Translations under genes and position numbers: made by a program | Notes under the pieces: model-generated | What the model was told of the DNA's origin: nothing | Seen by the model: the letters and a program-made list of their open reading frames with translations, nothing else | Databases searched by the model: none | Assembly (NCBI GenBank): GCA_046160545.1 | Contig: JBJXGS010000183.1 | Location: 1 to 24,652, forward strand | DNA length: 24,652 nt | Source: JAEUOS01 sp046160545 | GTDB lineage: Bacteria > Pseudomonadota > Gammaproteobacteria > Burkholderiales > JAEUOS01 | Direction of reading: 5' to 3' | Shown: positions 1 through 8,852 of the stretch, piece by piece | Numbering within the stretch: the stretch's first letter is position 1 | How the letters are laid out: each line of letters opens with the position of its first letter

Positions 1-436
1 CGCTCTTGTAGCCGGTGGCGTGCTCGAACTTGACGTCCTTGAATTCGGGCGCGAGCTTGAGCATCGGTTCCATGTAACCAAAGGTGGTGCCGAAGATCAG
101 CTTGTTGCCCTGCGAGGCCATGTCGCGGATGACGCGCTCGGCGTCGGCCGACTCGGGCACGTTTTCGACGAAGGAGGTCTTGATGCGGTCGCCGAATTCC
201 TTCTCGGCTTCCTTGCGCCCGGTGTCGTGCGCGAAGGTCCAGCCGCCGTCGCCGACCGGGCCCACGTAGGCAAAGGCGATTTTGAGCGGCTCGGGTTTGG
301 GCGGCGGCGGGGGTGCGGCGGCGGCCTTCTCGGCCGGCTTTTCCGCCGGCTTGGGGGCTTCCTTGCCGCAGCCGGACAGGGCAAGCGCGGCGCCAAGCGC
401 GCCGACAAGCAGTACGTTTCTACGCAGGATGGACAT
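1..436 (-). CDS. BMP-family ABC transporter substrate-binding lipoprotein (N-terminal part, cut by window edge)
   Basis: This is the binding protein that delivers a nucleoside or purine-like ligand to the ABC importer encoded just upstream on the same strand. It starts at 436 and has no stop before position 1, so only about 145 residues are visible. The N-terminus is a lipoprotein signal: positively charged MSILRRN, a hydrophobic stretch, then a lipobox LSGC with the lipidated Cys near residue 23. An Ala/Pro/Lys-rich linker follows, as in many periplasm-facing lipoproteins. The mature domain opens with KIAFAYVGPVGDGGWT, the typical start of BMP/Med family proteins, followed by the GTTFGYM segment around residue 120. 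It lies 24 bp after the permease, as the last visible gene of the operon. Family membership is seen; the purine/nucleoside ligand is inferred from the neighbouring xdh genes. Confidence 0.9.
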   Translation of the reverse strand, partial: MSILRRNVLLVGALGAALALSGCGKEAPKPAEKPAEKAAAAPPPPPKPEPLKIAFAYVGPVGDGGWTFAHDTGRKEAEKEFGDRIKTSFVENVPESADAERVIRDMASQGNKLIFGTTFGYMEPMLKLAPEFKDVKFEHATGYKS

Positions 437-460
437 CACGACTCCTCTTCTTAAGGGTTG

Positions 461-1375
461 CTAGGGGTGAAACGGTTTGCCCAGGCTGGCGGGCATGTTC
501 AGACGAATGAACGCCGGGTTGCGCGAAATCAGCGCCAATACGACGATGGTCGCAATATAAGGCAACATCGACAGCAATTGCGAAGCAATTTCCACTCCTT
601 CGGCCTGCAAGGCGAACTGGATCATGGTCACGCTGCCGAACAGGTAGGCGCCCAGCGCCACGCGCCACGCGCGCCAGGTCGCGAAGGTGGTCAGGGCCAG
701 CGCTATCCAGCCGCGTCCCGCGACCATGCCCTCGACCCACAGCGGGGTGTAGATCAGCGACAGGTAGGCACCCGCCAGGCCGCAACAGCCCCCCCCGAAG
801 GCGACTGCACCCACGCGGATGGCCCGCACCGGATAACCGATGGCGTGCGCCGACTCTGGCGATTCGCCCACTGCCCGGATCACCAGCCCCACGCGGGTGC
901 GCTGGAGAACAAAGGCAACGATGGCCGTCATGATCAGCGCGACATAGACCATCCAGTGCAGTTTGAAAAACGCCGTGCCGAAAAACGGGATCGAGGACAG
1001 TCCGGGGATCTCGAAAGTGGTCTTGAACGGCACCGCCTTGCCCACATAGGCGAGCCCGGCGAAGGCCGATAGCCCGGCGCCAAAGAGCGTGAGCGCGAGC
1101 CCGGTCGCATACTGGTTGGTGGCAAGCCCGATGGCCAATGCCGAGAAGAGCAACGAAAAGAGCATGCCCGCCAGCGCTCCGGCCAGGAGTCCCGCGACCG
1201 GGCTGCCAGTGTGAAAGCCGACCGCGAATCCGGCGGCGGCGGCGATGAGCATCATGCCCTCGGCGCCCAGGTTCAGGACCCCGGAGCGCTCGTTGACCAA
1301 AAGACCGATGCCGGCCAATAGAAGCGGCGTGCCGGCGGCCAGCGTGGCGGCGATCAGTGCGGCCATTTGTTCCAT
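461..1375 (-). CDS. ABC transporter permease, BMP/nucleoside-type (second inner-membrane subunit)
   Basis: One of the two membrane subunits of a BMP-type importer, 304 residues and strongly hydrophobic, with about eight to ten predicted membrane segments. The segment GIGLLVNERSGVLNLGAEGMM at residues about 22-42 is the characteristic motif of the branched-chain amino acid/ribose/nucleoside permease superfamily. The ATG start at 1375 is 4 bp after the stop of the preceding permease, so the two are translationally coupled. The protein presumably forms a heterodimer with the 1380-2432 product and is energised by the double ATPase. Substrate is inferred from context: guanine, hypoxanthine, xanthine or nucleosides are most likely beside xanthine dehydrogenase. 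Sugar or other nucleobase transport cannot be excluded. Confidence 0.92.
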   Translation of the reverse strand: MEQMAALIAATLAAGTPLLLAGIGLLVNERSGVLNLGAEGMMLIAAAAGFAVGFHTGSPVAGLLAGALAGMLFSLLFSALAIGLATNQYATGLALTLFGAGLSAFAGLAYVGKAVPFKTTFEIPGLSSIPFFGTAFFKLHWMVYVALIMTAIVAFVLQRTRVGLVIRAVGESPESAHAIGYPVRAIRVGAVAFGGGCCGLAGAYLSLIYTPLWVEGMVAGRGWIALALTTFATWRAWRVALGAYLFGSVTMIQFALQAEGVEIASQLLSMLPYIATIVVLALISRNPAFIRLNMPASLGKPFHP

Positions 1376-1379
1376 GTGC

Positions 1380-2432
1380 TCAGCCCCTGCGCACGCGATA
1401 GTGGATGAAGGTGTCGGCGGTCAGGAGCGAGAGCAGCAGCATGCCCTGGAACACCCCCGTGATCGCAGACGGCAACCCCAGGCGCGACTGGGAAAGCTCA
1501 CCGCCAATGTAGATCAACGCCATGACGAAGGCAGCGAACACGCAGCCTCCCGGATGCAGGCGCCCGAGCCAGGCGACGATGATCGCGGCAAATCCGTAGC
1601 CGGGAGAAATCTGCGGCGTCAACTGCCCCAGCGGACCGGCCACTTCCAGCGCGCCGGCCAGACCTGCCAGTGCGCCGCAGATAAGCAGCGACATCCAGAT
1701 GCCCTCGCGCGCGGAAAAGCCGGCAAAGCGTGCCGCCAAGGGCGCGTGGCCGGCGACGGCGAGCCGGAACCCCGCCTTGGAACGCGCCACGAAAACCCAC
1801 ACCAGCACCAGCACGACCGCGGCGATCACCACGCCCCAGGTCAGGCGCGTACCCGGCATCAGCTTGGGCACCATGGCCACCGCGTCGAAGGTCTTGCTGT
1901 AGGGAAAATTGAATCCCTTGGGGTCCTTCCACGGGCCGTTGACCAGATAGATCAGCAGCAGGCCGCCGACGTAGCTGAGCATCAGGCTCACAAGGATTTC
2001 GTTGGCGTTGAAGCGGTCGCGCAAGAGCGCGGTGAGCGACGCCCAGGCCATGCCTCCGGCGACTCCGGCCAGGAGCACCACCACGAAGAACGCGCGCGGC
2101 GTGTCGGCGCCGGCCAAAAGCGCCACCCCGCCTGCGGCGACTCCACCGACGACGAACTGTCCCTCGGCGCCGATATTCCACACATTCGATCGATAACACA
2201 GCGCCAGCCCGAGCGCGCACAGGAGTAGCGGTGTCATCTTGAGGCCCACCTCGGACCAGCCGCGCAGGGTCTCCAGGGGTGTCACGAAAAACACCTTGAG
2301 TCCCGCCACCGGATTCTTGCCCAGCGCCATGAACAGCAGGGTGCCGAAGACAACCGTCATGGCCAGCGCGATGACCGGCGACAGCGCGCCCATGACGGCC
2401 GAGGGCACTGGCCGTGCCTCGAGCCTAAGCAT
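1380..2432 (-). CDS. ABC transporter permease, BMP/nucleoside-type (first inner-membrane subunit)
   Basis: A 350-residue hydrophobic permease, longer than its partner, as is usual for the first of the two permeases in BMP-type systems. The core motif CYRSNVWNIGAEGQFVVGG lies at about residues 79-97 and corresponds to the NIGAEGQ signature of this permease family. The remaining sequence is a series of hydrophobic helices with short polar loops such as RDRFNANEILVSLML. The ATG at 2432 overlaps the end of the ATPase gene by 8 bp, which indicates translational coupling. Together with the 461-1375 product it should form the transmembrane channel. Assignment to the family is firm; the transported compound is inferred from the adjoining purine-oxidation genes. 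Confidence 0.92.
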   Translation of the reverse strand: MLRLEARPVPSAVMGALSPVIALAMTVVFGTLLFMALGKNPVAGLKVFFVTPLETLRGWSEVGLKMTPLLLCALGLALCYRSNVWNIGAEGQFVVGGVAAGGVALLAGADTPRAFFVVVLLAGVAGGMAWASLTALLRDRFNANEILVSLMLSYVGGLLLIYLVNGPWKDPKGFNFPYSKTFDAVAMVPKLMPGTRLTWGVVIAAVVLVLVWVFVARSKAGFRLAVAGHAPLAARFAGFSAREGIWMSLLICGALAGLAGALEVAGPLGQLTPQISPGYGFAAIIVAWLGRLHPGGCVFAAFVMALIYIGGELSQSRLGLPSAITGVFQGMLLLSLLTADTFIHYRVRRG

Positions 2433-3948
2433 GGTCCACCGCGCCGCGCGCCCCGCCCATGAGCAGGCCGATGCGCTCGACGGTCGCCTCAGCGACCGGG
2501 ATGCGTTCGGAGAGTCGGCCCCCGGCGATCACGTAGAGCACATCGCAGATCTCGAAGAGTTCCTCGAGCTCCTCGGACACCACCAGCACGGCGGAGCCGG
2601 CATCGCGCAGCGCAACGATGTTCTGGCGGATCACTGCGGCGGCACCCACATCGACTCCCCAGGTCGGCTGCGCCACCACGAAAACGGCCGGATTCTTGAC
2701 CACCTCGCGCCCGACGATGAATTTCTGCAGATTGCCGCCAGAGAGACTCTTGGCCGCGGCAGTGGGCCCAGCAGTCTTGACCCCGAAACGCGCAATGATC
2801 TCGGTGGCCAGGCGCGTGATGGCGGGCGTCGAGATGAGGCCGTTCCTGGTCAACCCCGTATCGTGGGTCAATAAGGTATTCATGTGCAGCCCGAGGGTCG
2901 GAACCGCGCCGCGTCCAAGACGCTCCTCCGGCACGAAGGCCAGCCCCAGCGCGCGCCGCGCAGTAACCGGCATGCCGCCGATGGGGGTTGCGCCAATGCG
3001 CATGCTTGGTGGCGGGGCGCGCGGGTCCTCGCCGGAGATCAGGCTCAAGAGTTCGCCCTGGCCATTGCCCGAGACCCCGGCAATGCCGACGATCTCGCCT
3101 TTTCGAACCGCCAGCGAGACATCGTGCAGCGCCTTGCCGGTGCGCTCCAGCGGCATCATGGTGAGACCCTCGATCACCAGAGCTTCCGCTCCGGCCTGGC
3201 TTGCCTTGCCTGTTGCGCGCGGCGGTTCTGCGCCGATCATCAGGCGCGACAGGCTGGCAACGCTTTCCTGGCGCGGATCGCAGGTGCCGGTGACGCGACC
3301 GCCGCGCAGCACCGTGGCCCGGCTGCAGAGGTTGCGCACCTCGTCGAGCTTGTGACTGATGTAGAGGATGGACACGCCCTCGGAGCTCAACTGGCGCAGC
3401 GTCGCGAAGAGCTTCTCTACCGCCTGCGGGGTCAGCACCGAGGTCGGCTCGTCCATGATCAGAAGACGCGGTTTTTGCAGCAGGCAGCGGATGATCTCGA
3501 CGCGCTGGCGTTCGCCAACAGAAAGCGAGTAGACGTGCTGCGCCGCGTTGACCGGCAGCCCGTAGCGCGCGCCCATGGCCTCGATGTCCTCGGCCAGCTT
3601 GACACGGTCGATTCCCGGCGGCAGGGCCAGGGCGACGTTCTCGGCGACGGTGAGGGTATCGAAGAGGGAAAAATGCTGGAACACCATGCCGATGCCCATG
3701 CGCCGGGCATGCGCCGGCGAAGACACGTGCAGCGCGGCGCCGTCAAAGCGCATCTCGCCGCTGTCGGGACGCACCGCGCCGTAGACGACCTTCATCAAGG
3801 TCGACTTGCCGGCACCGTTCTCGCCGATCAGGCCGTGGATCTCCCCGGCGGCGACGGTGAGCGACACGTTGTCGTTGGCAAGCACGCCGGGATAGCGCTT
3901 GGAAATCCCGCTCAAGGCAAGGCGCGGGGCAATGCTGTCATCGGCCAT
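2425..3948 (-). CDS. ABC transporter ATP-binding protein with two fused nucleotide-binding domains, BMP/nucleoside type
   Basis: The energy-coupling subunit of the importer, 507 residues with two ABC domains. Domain 1 is canonical: Walker A GENGAGKST at 42-50, Q-loop at VFQ 89-91, signature LSVGERQR at 142-149, Walker B LLIMDEP at about 162-168. Domain 2 is degenerate: its P-loop position reads GVSGNGQGE without the GKS/T, and its Walker B region reads VVAQPTWG (about 424-431), although the signature LSGGNLQK (402-409) is intact. This asymmetry is usual for this subfamily. I chose the ATG at 3948, because it begins right at the domain and has a GAGGGG ribosome-binding site about 11 nt upstream; a longer frame reaching 4050 would overlap xdhC and adds no recognisable sequence. 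It begins 26 bp after xdhC, suggesting co-transcription. Confidence 0.94.
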   Translation of the reverse strand: MADDSIAPRLALSGISKRYPGVLANDNVSLTVAAGEIHGLIGENGAGKSTLMKVVYGAVRPDSGEMRFDGAALHVSSPAHARRMGIGMVFQHFSLFDTLTVAENVALALPPGIDRVKLAEDIEAMGARYGLPVNAAQHVYSLSVGERQRVEIIRCLLQKPRLLIMDEPTSVLTPQAVEKLFATLRQLSSEGVSILYISHKLDEVRNLCSRATVLRGGRVTGTCDPRQESVASLSRLMIGAEPPRATGKASQAGAEALVIEGLTMMPLERTGKALHDVSLAVRKGEIVGIAGVSGNGQGELLSLISGEDPRAPPPSMRIGATPIGGMPVTARRALGLAFVPEERLGRGAVPTLGLHMNTLLTHDTGLTRNGLISTPAITRLATEIIARFGVKTAGPTAAAKSLSGGNLQKFIVGREVVKNPAVFVVAQPTWGVDVGAAAVIRQNIVALRDAGSAVLVVSEELEELFEICDVLYVIAGGRLSERIPVAEATVERIGLLMGGARGAVDHA

Positions 3949-3974
3949 TTTCTTGTCGTCCCCTCGCTCTTTGC

Positions 3975-4943
3975 TCAATGCCGGTCGTCGCCTGCCAACG
4001 CGGCACGGTCTGACGCCCGCGCCACACTTTGCGCACAGCGCCGCTGCCACAGGGTCGCGGCGACGTCGATGGCGATGCTGCCCGGATGCTTGTCGCCGAA
4101 TGCGCGCGTTCCGATCGGGCAGGTCATGCGCTCGATGCGCGTCGACGCGACACCACGCGCGACCAGCCGGCGACGAAACAACGTTGCCTTGGTGTTCGAG
4201 CCGATCACGCCCAGAAACCCGGCGTGCGGTCCTCGCAGCAACGCGCGCACGATCTCGAAATCCAGTGCGTGACTGTGGGTCAACACCAGCACGTCGGCGT
4301 CCGCCGGAACCTCATGGGCCAGGTCAGCCGCGTCTTCAGCCGTGAGTGTCCTCGCATTGGTCGGCAGGGACTTGGGCATCTCCGCCTCGCGCGAATCGAT
4401 GAGCGTGACCGCGCAAGGCAGGGTGGCGAGCACCTGCAGCAGCGCCCGGCCGACATGTCCAGCGCCAAAGATCCACACCCGCCAGGCATCGAAATCGTGG
4501 CGCGTGATTGCGCATTCCGGTCCGGCATCCTCGTCGGACCCCGCTTCACAGGTGTGGTCTGCGCCGGCGTCCATGTGCGTCACAAGGCGCAGGGACCCGC
4601 CGCTACGTTCCAGGTCGACCCCGCGCAGGACCCAGGCCCGATGCGCCGCCGACACCGGACGATACATCAGGTCCACCGCCCCACCGCAGCACTGACCGAG
4701 CGCGGGTCCAAGCGGATAGTGGCGCCGCGTCGCCGCCACTTGACCGAGCTCCAGGCGTTCGCGCGCGAATTCGATCGCCTTCCACTCCAGATGGCCGCCG
4801 CCGATGGTGCCCGTGACCGAATGCGCCGTGACGACCATGCCGGCGTCAGTCTCGCGCGGCACCGAGCCCCGCACGCCGGACACGCCGACCCAGACACAGG
4901 CTTCGTCCCGATCGATGCAATCAAGCAGCGCGGCGAATATCAA
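3975..4943 (-). CDS. xdhC: Xanthine dehydrogenase accessory protein XdhC
   Basis: XdhC binds molybdenum cofactor, promotes its sulfuration and inserts it into the XdhB subunit; it is not a subunit of the final enzyme. The 322-residue protein shows the N-terminal XdhC/CoxI domain with GSVPRETDAGMVV, TGTIGGGHLEW at about 45-55 and the cysteine motif GQCCGG near residue 83. The C-terminal Rossmann-like domain carries FGAGHVGRALLQVL, followed by DSRE and a conserved G-x-IGS-x-TK segment. Its start codon is TTG at 4943, an unusual choice. It is supported by a strong GGGAGGGG ribosome-binding site just upstream (plus-strand 4950-4957) and by the single-base gap after the xdhB stop. No upstream ATG is available in frame before that stop. 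Order xdhA-xdhB-xdhC is the standard bacterial arrangement. Confidence 0.95.
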   Translation of the reverse strand: MIFAALLDCIDRDEACVWVGVSGVRGSVPRETDAGMVVTAHSVTGTIGGGHLEWKAIEFARERLELGQVAATRRHYPLGPALGQCCGGAVDLMYRPVSAAHRAWVLRGVDLERSGGSLRLVTHMDAGADHTCEAGSDEDAGPECAITRHDFDAWRVWIFGAGHVGRALLQVLATLPCAVTLIDSREAEMPKSLPTNARTLTAEDAADLAHEVPADADVLVLTHSHALDFEIVRALLRGPHAGFLGVIGSNTKATLFRRRLVARGVASTRIERMTCPIGTRAFGDKHPGSIAIDVAATLWQRRCAQSVARASDRAALAGDDRH

Positions 4944-4944
4944 C

Positions 4945-7257
4945 TCAGGCCCCTCCCGTCACGTCGCGCAAAGCATCGACGGCCGCCAGTATCGCCTCGG
5001 GCGTGGTGGGAGCATCGAGGGTCGGGATACTGCGATAGTCGGCGACCGACGCCACCGCATCGCGCACGGCGTGGTAAACCGACAAGGCCAGCATCAACGG
5101 CGGTTCGCCAACCGCCTTGGAGCGATAGATGGTCGGCTCGCGGTTGGGCTCGCCTTCTACAAGCCGCACGTTGAAGACCGGCGGCACGTCCGCCGCAGTG
5201 GGGATCTTGTAGGTCGAGGGGGCGTGCGTGCCGAGTCTGCCTTTGCCGTCCCACCACAGCTCCTCGCTGGTCAGCCATCCGGCACCCTGCACGAACGCAC
5301 CCTCGACCTGGCCCAGATCCAGCGCCGGGTTGAGCGAGGAGCCCACGTCGTGCAGGATGTCGGCACGCTCGATCTTCATTTCACCGGTCAGGGTATCGAC
5401 GGCGACCTGTGTCGCCGCGACGCCATAGGCGAAGTAATAAAAAGGCCGCCCCTCGAGTTTGGCACGGTTCCAATGGATCTTCGGAGTTGCGTAGAAGCCC
5501 TGCGCCGAGAGCGAGATGCGCGCGAACCAGGCCTTGTGCGCCAACTCGGAAAAGCCCATCGAATGCGGCCCGCAGTCCACGCGGTCGTCGGCGAACACCA
5601 CCGCGCCAGCATCGACCTGCCACAGGCCGGCGAGGTAAGCGGCCAGACGCTCGCGCAACTGCCGGCAGGCGTCGCGCGCCGCCATGCCGTTCAAGTCCGA
5701 GCCGCTGGAAGCTGCCGTCGCCGAGGTGTTCGGCACCCTGTGGGTGTCGGTGGGCGAGACCTGCACACGGTCCAGCGCGACACCGAGTTCGCGGGCCACC
5801 ACCTGCGCCACCTTGGTGAAGAGCCCCTGCCCCATCTCGGTGCCGCCGTGGTTCACCAGAACCGAGCCATCCGCATAGACGTTGACCAGAGCGCCGGCCT
5901 GGTTGAAATGGGTCGCGTTGAACGAGATGCCGAACTTGACCGGCGTCATGGCCAGCCCACGCTTGACGATCGGGCTTTGCGCGTTCCGGCGCTTGAGCTC
6001 AGCGCGGCGGGCGCGGTAGTCCGACGCGGCTTCGAGCTGGTCGGTGATCGAGGCCAGGATGTTGTCCTCGACCTTTTGCCCATACGGTGTCACGTCCCGC
6101 TCGCCGACACCGTAGTAGTTGGCGCGCCGCACGTCCAGCGCATCGCGCCCGAGATGCGTCGCGATGGCCTCGAGCGCGTGCTCGATCACGAACATGCCCT
6201 GCGGTCCGCCGAAACCGCGAAACGCGGTATTGGATACCTTGTGCGTCCTGCACTGCAGGTTTTTCACCGTCACGTGCTCGAGGAAGTAGGCATTGTCGAC
6301 ATGACAGATCGCGCGGTCGTTGACAGGCCCGGACAGGTCGGCCGAATAACCGCAATCCGAGGCGAGCATGAATTCGGCGCCGTGGATGCGTCCGCGGTCG
6401 TCGAAGCCGATGCGGTACTCGAGCAGGAACGGGTGGCGCTTGCCGGTGATGACCATGTCGTCATCGCGATCCAGCCGCAGCTTGACCGGCCGGCCGGTCT
6501 TCCTGGCAGCGACCGCCGCCATCGCCGCCAACAACGCAGGTTGCGACTCCTTGCCGCCGAAACCGCCTCCCATGCGCCGGCATTCGATCTGCACGCGGTT
6601 GCCCTGCTCGTTGAGGGCATGGGCAACCATGTGTTGCACCTCGGTCGGATGCTGGGTCGAGGAGATCACCTTCATCAGGCCATCTTCTTCGGGCCAGGCG
6701 AAAGCGATCTGGCCTTCCAGGTAGAAGTGGTCCTGCCCACCGCAGCGCGTCCTGCCCGAAAGTTTGTGAGGTGCACCCTCGATCGCCACGGGCGCGTCGC
6801 CCTTTTGCAAGGTGCGCGGCGGTGCAAGCCACGACTGCGCGGCGATGGCGGCTTCGATATCCAGGATCGCGGGCAGGACCTCGAAGTCAAGCTTGGCCAG
6901 TCGCGCTGCGCGTCGCGCTATCTGGTGCGATTCAGCCACCACCAGGAAGATCGGCTGGCCGTGGTACTGCACCAGGTCTTCGGCCAGGAGCGGGTCGTCC
7001 GCGACGATGCCACCGTAGTTGTTGGCGCCCGGAATGTCGGTATGCAGCAGCACATCGACGACACCCGCATGCGCGCGCACCGCGCTCAAATCAAGCGAAC
7101 GGATACGGGCATGCGCATGCGGCGAGGTGCCGAAGGCGGCGTGCAGGGTACCGGCCGGTTCGGGCACGTCATCGGTGTAACGCGCCGTTCCGGCGACCTG
7201 CAGATGCGCCGATTCGTGGCGCACGGCATCCAGGCGATGCGCGGCTGGTGCGTCCAT
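4945..7257 (-). CDS. xdhB: Xanthine dehydrogenase molybdenum-binding subunit XdhB
   Basis: The catalytic subunit of the bacterial xanthine dehydrogenase heterotetramer, oxidising hypoxanthine to xanthine and xanthine to urate in the cytoplasm. At 770 residues it has the normal length for an XdhB. Visible motifs are the small N-terminal domain starting HESAHLQVAGTARYTDD, the cofactor-contact motif GGGFGGKESQ, the substrate/cofactor arginine motif FRGFGGPQG, GGTEMGQGL, and near the C-terminus KAVGEPPLML, whose Glu is the general base in this family. These specific residues favour purine oxidation over CO or aldehyde oxidation. The ATG at 7257 overlaps the xdhA stop by one base (TGATG), so translation is coupled. 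No frameshift or missing motif is visible. Confidence 0.96.
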   Translation of the reverse strand: MDAPAAHRLDAVRHESAHLQVAGTARYTDDVPEPAGTLHAAFGTSPHAHARIRSLDLSAVRAHAGVVDVLLHTDIPGANNYGGIVADDPLLAEDLVQYHGQPIFLVVAESHQIARRAARLAKLDFEVLPAILDIEAAIAAQSWLAPPRTLQKGDAPVAIEGAPHKLSGRTRCGGQDHFYLEGQIAFAWPEEDGLMKVISSTQHPTEVQHMVAHALNEQGNRVQIECRRMGGGFGGKESQPALLAAMAAVAARKTGRPVKLRLDRDDDMVITGKRHPFLLEYRIGFDDRGRIHGAEFMLASDCGYSADLSGPVNDRAICHVDNAYFLEHVTVKNLQCRTHKVSNTAFRGFGGPQGMFVIEHALEAIATHLGRDALDVRRANYYGVGERDVTPYGQKVEDNILASITDQLEAASDYRARRAELKRRNAQSPIVKRGLAMTPVKFGISFNATHFNQAGALVNVYADGSVLVNHGGTEMGQGLFTKVAQVVARELGVALDRVQVSPTDTHRVPNTSATAASSGSDLNGMAARDACRQLRERLAAYLAGLWQVDAGAVVFADDRVDCGPHSMGFSELAHKAWFARISLSAQGFYATPKIHWNRAKLEGRPFYYFAYGVAATQVAVDTLTGEMKIERADILHDVGSSLNPALDLGQVEGAFVQGAGWLTSEELWWDGKGRLGTHAPSTYKIPTAADVPPVFNVRLVEGEPNREPTIYRSKAVGEPPLMLALSVYHAVRDAVASVADYRSIPTLDAPTTPEAILAAVDALRDVTGGA

Positions 7258-8780
7258 CAGTAGACCCGCGTCTCGAGAGCGGGGTCGCCCACTTCGAGGA
7301 AAGCGCGCATGAGGAGATTCTGCGCCACCTTCATTCGATACGCTGCAGTCGCGCGCATGTCCGACAACGGGGTGAAGTCCTGCGTGAGCGCCTGCATCGC
7401 GTCGCGCACCGCGCCTTCATCCCAGTTGCGCCCGATGAGTGCCTGCTCAGCCGCGCGCGCGCGCTTGGGCACACCGGCCATGCCGCCATAAGCGATGCGC
7501 ACCTTGCGCACCCGCCCTCGGTCACGTTCGAGCGCGATTCCCAGGCACACCGCAGAGATATCCTGCTCGTTGCGCTTGGAATTCTTGTAGGCGGCCACGT
7601 CCACCGCGGCACGACGCGGTGGCACGATGACTCTTAGTACCCACTCGCCGGGGCGACGCGCCTGCTTGCGATAGTCCAGGTACAGGTCTTCGAGCGCCAG
7701 GCTGCGTCGCGCGGCACCATGCGCCAGTTCGACCTCTGCGCTCAGGGCGATCAGGAGCGGCATGGCGTCGCCGATCGGCGAGCCGTTGGCGACATTGCCG
7801 CCCAGGGTGCCAGCCGAGCGGATCGGCAGCGAGGCGAAGCGCAACCAGACGTGGCCGAACTCGGGGTAATGGTCGTTGAGTGCCTTGAAGGCGTCTTCCA
7901 GCGTGGCCGCAGCGCCGATGGCGATGCCGGCATCGGTCATGGCGATATCGGCGAGACCGGCCACCTGGCCGGTGTAGATGATGGTCGAGGTCGTCAGCAG
8001 GAGCTTGTTGATCCACAGGCCCACATCGGTGCCACCGGCCAAGATCCAGGCCTCTGGATGTCGAGCGAACAGCGCACTCATCGACTCGACGCTTCTTGGA
8101 GCATGGAATGTAACGCCGGCGGCGCTGTAGCTGAAGTCCTCGCTGCGTGCGAGGCCGGCCAGTTCTGCTGCCAGGAGGCGCTCGCCCGGGTGACGATCGC
8201 CCGGGTGACGATCGCCTGGAGCTACGACGGCCTTCTCGGCCAGCCAGTCCGGCAGTGGCGCTCCCTGTGCGGGCGTAGCGACGGTCGCCTCTTGCATCGC
8301 CTGCGAGGCCTCGATGATGGGCCGATAGCCGGTACAACGGCACAGGTTTCCGGAGAGTGCCTCGATGGCCTGCTGTCGCGTGGCGCCCGGGGAGTTCTTG
8401 TAGAGCGCAAACAGGCTCATGACAAAACCCGGGGTGCAGAACCCGCATTGCGAACCATGGCAATCGGCCAGCGAGCGCTGCACCGGGTGCAGGCTGCCGT
8501 CGGCACGCTCAAGGCCCTCGACGGTGAAGACCGCCTTGCCGTCGACGCTGGGGAGAAGGCAGATGCAGGCGTTGATCGGTGCGAGACGCACTCCGCCGGC
8601 GCCATCGGCTTCTCCCAGCACCACCGTGCAGGCGCCACAGTCGCCTTCGGCACAGCCTTCCTTGGTGCCAGTCAGGCGGGCCTCTTCGCGCAGCCAGGTC
8701 AATAGCGAGGTTTGCGGGTCAACGCCGGCGACGGCCACCGGCCTGCCGTTGAGAACAAAGCGAATCGCGCTCGGGTCCAT
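7257..8780 (-). CDS. xdhA: Xanthine dehydrogenase small subunit XdhA (two [2Fe-2S] clusters and FAD)
   Basis: The electron-transfer subunit that passes electrons from molybdenum through two [2Fe-2S] clusters to FAD and then NAD. With the ATG at 8780 it is 507 residues. The plant-ferredoxin-type cluster uses Cys43, Cys48, Cys51 and Cys72. The second cluster uses Cys112, Cys115, Cys147 and Cys149 in QCGFCTPG and LCRCTGYRP. The FAD domain carries AGGTDVG at about 248-254 and TLGGNVANGSPIGD. A GTG three codons upstream (8789) could also be a start, but it lies inside a good -10 element, so I prefer the ATG. The linker between the cluster and FAD domains contains a 5-residue tandem repeat (GDRHP twice). 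First gene of the likely xdhABC-transporter operon. Confidence 0.95.
   Translation of the reverse strand: MDPSAIRFVLNGRPVAVAGVDPQTSLLTWLREEARLTGTKEGCAEGDCGACTVVLGEADGAGGVRLAPINACICLLPSVDGKAVFTVEGLERADGSLHPVQRSLADCHGSQCGFCTPGFVMSLFALYKNSPGATRQQAIEALSGNLCRCTGYRPIIEASQAMQEATVATPAQGAPLPDWLAEKAVVAPGDRHPGDRHPGERLLAAELAGLARSEDFSYSAAGVTFHAPRSVESMSALFARHPEAWILAGGTDVGLWINKLLLTTSTIIYTGQVAGLADIAMTDAGIAIGAAATLEDAFKALNDHYPEFGHVWLRFASLPIRSAGTLGGNVANGSPIGDAMPLLIALSAEVELAHGAARRSLALEDLYLDYRKQARRPGEWVLRVIVPPRRAAVDVAAYKNSKRNEQDISAVCLGIALERDRGRVRKVRIAYGGMAGVPKRARAAEQALIGRNWDEGAVRDAMQALTQDFTPLSDMRATAAYRMKVAQNLLMRAFLEVGDPALETRVY
8182..8220. repeat. 15-bp tandem repeat inside xdhA
   Basis: Two perfect head-to-tail copies of a 15-bp unit (8182-8196 and 8197-8211) are followed by a degenerate partial third copy (8212-8220, seven of nine bases matching). 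The unit is a multiple of three and reads as GDRHP twice, then GER, on the coding strand. It falls in the variable linker between the [2Fe-2S] and FAD domains of XdhA, where length changes are tolerated. It probably arose by replication slippage. Confidence 0.9.
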
Positions 8781-8852
8781 GCGCCGCACTATAAGGGCAG
8801 ACGGGCAAAAACCGCATAATCAGCCGCTTATTGTCGCCATCGACTTGACCGT
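8781..8852 (-). promoter_or_regulatory. Divergent xdhA/LysR control region with xdhA -10 element
   Basis: This short spacer separates two divergent genes. On the minus strand TATAGT (8793-8788) is a good -10 for xdhA, placing transcription initiation near 8781, directly at the ATG at 8780, so the message may be leaderless. No TTGACA-like -35 lies 16-18 bp upstream, as expected for an activator-dependent promoter. On the plus strand CATAAT (8815-8820) could serve the LysR gene. ATAA (8816-8819) and TTAT (8828-8831) form an imperfectly supported inverted repeat that may be the LysR binding site. Elements are read by eye. Confidence 0.5.

Noticed and set aside
4804..7263. Open frame of 819 codons on the plus strand
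   Set aside because: It lies fully antisense to xdhB, is rich in Arg, His, Gly and Val with no recognisable domain, and is explained by third-position GC bias in the real gene.
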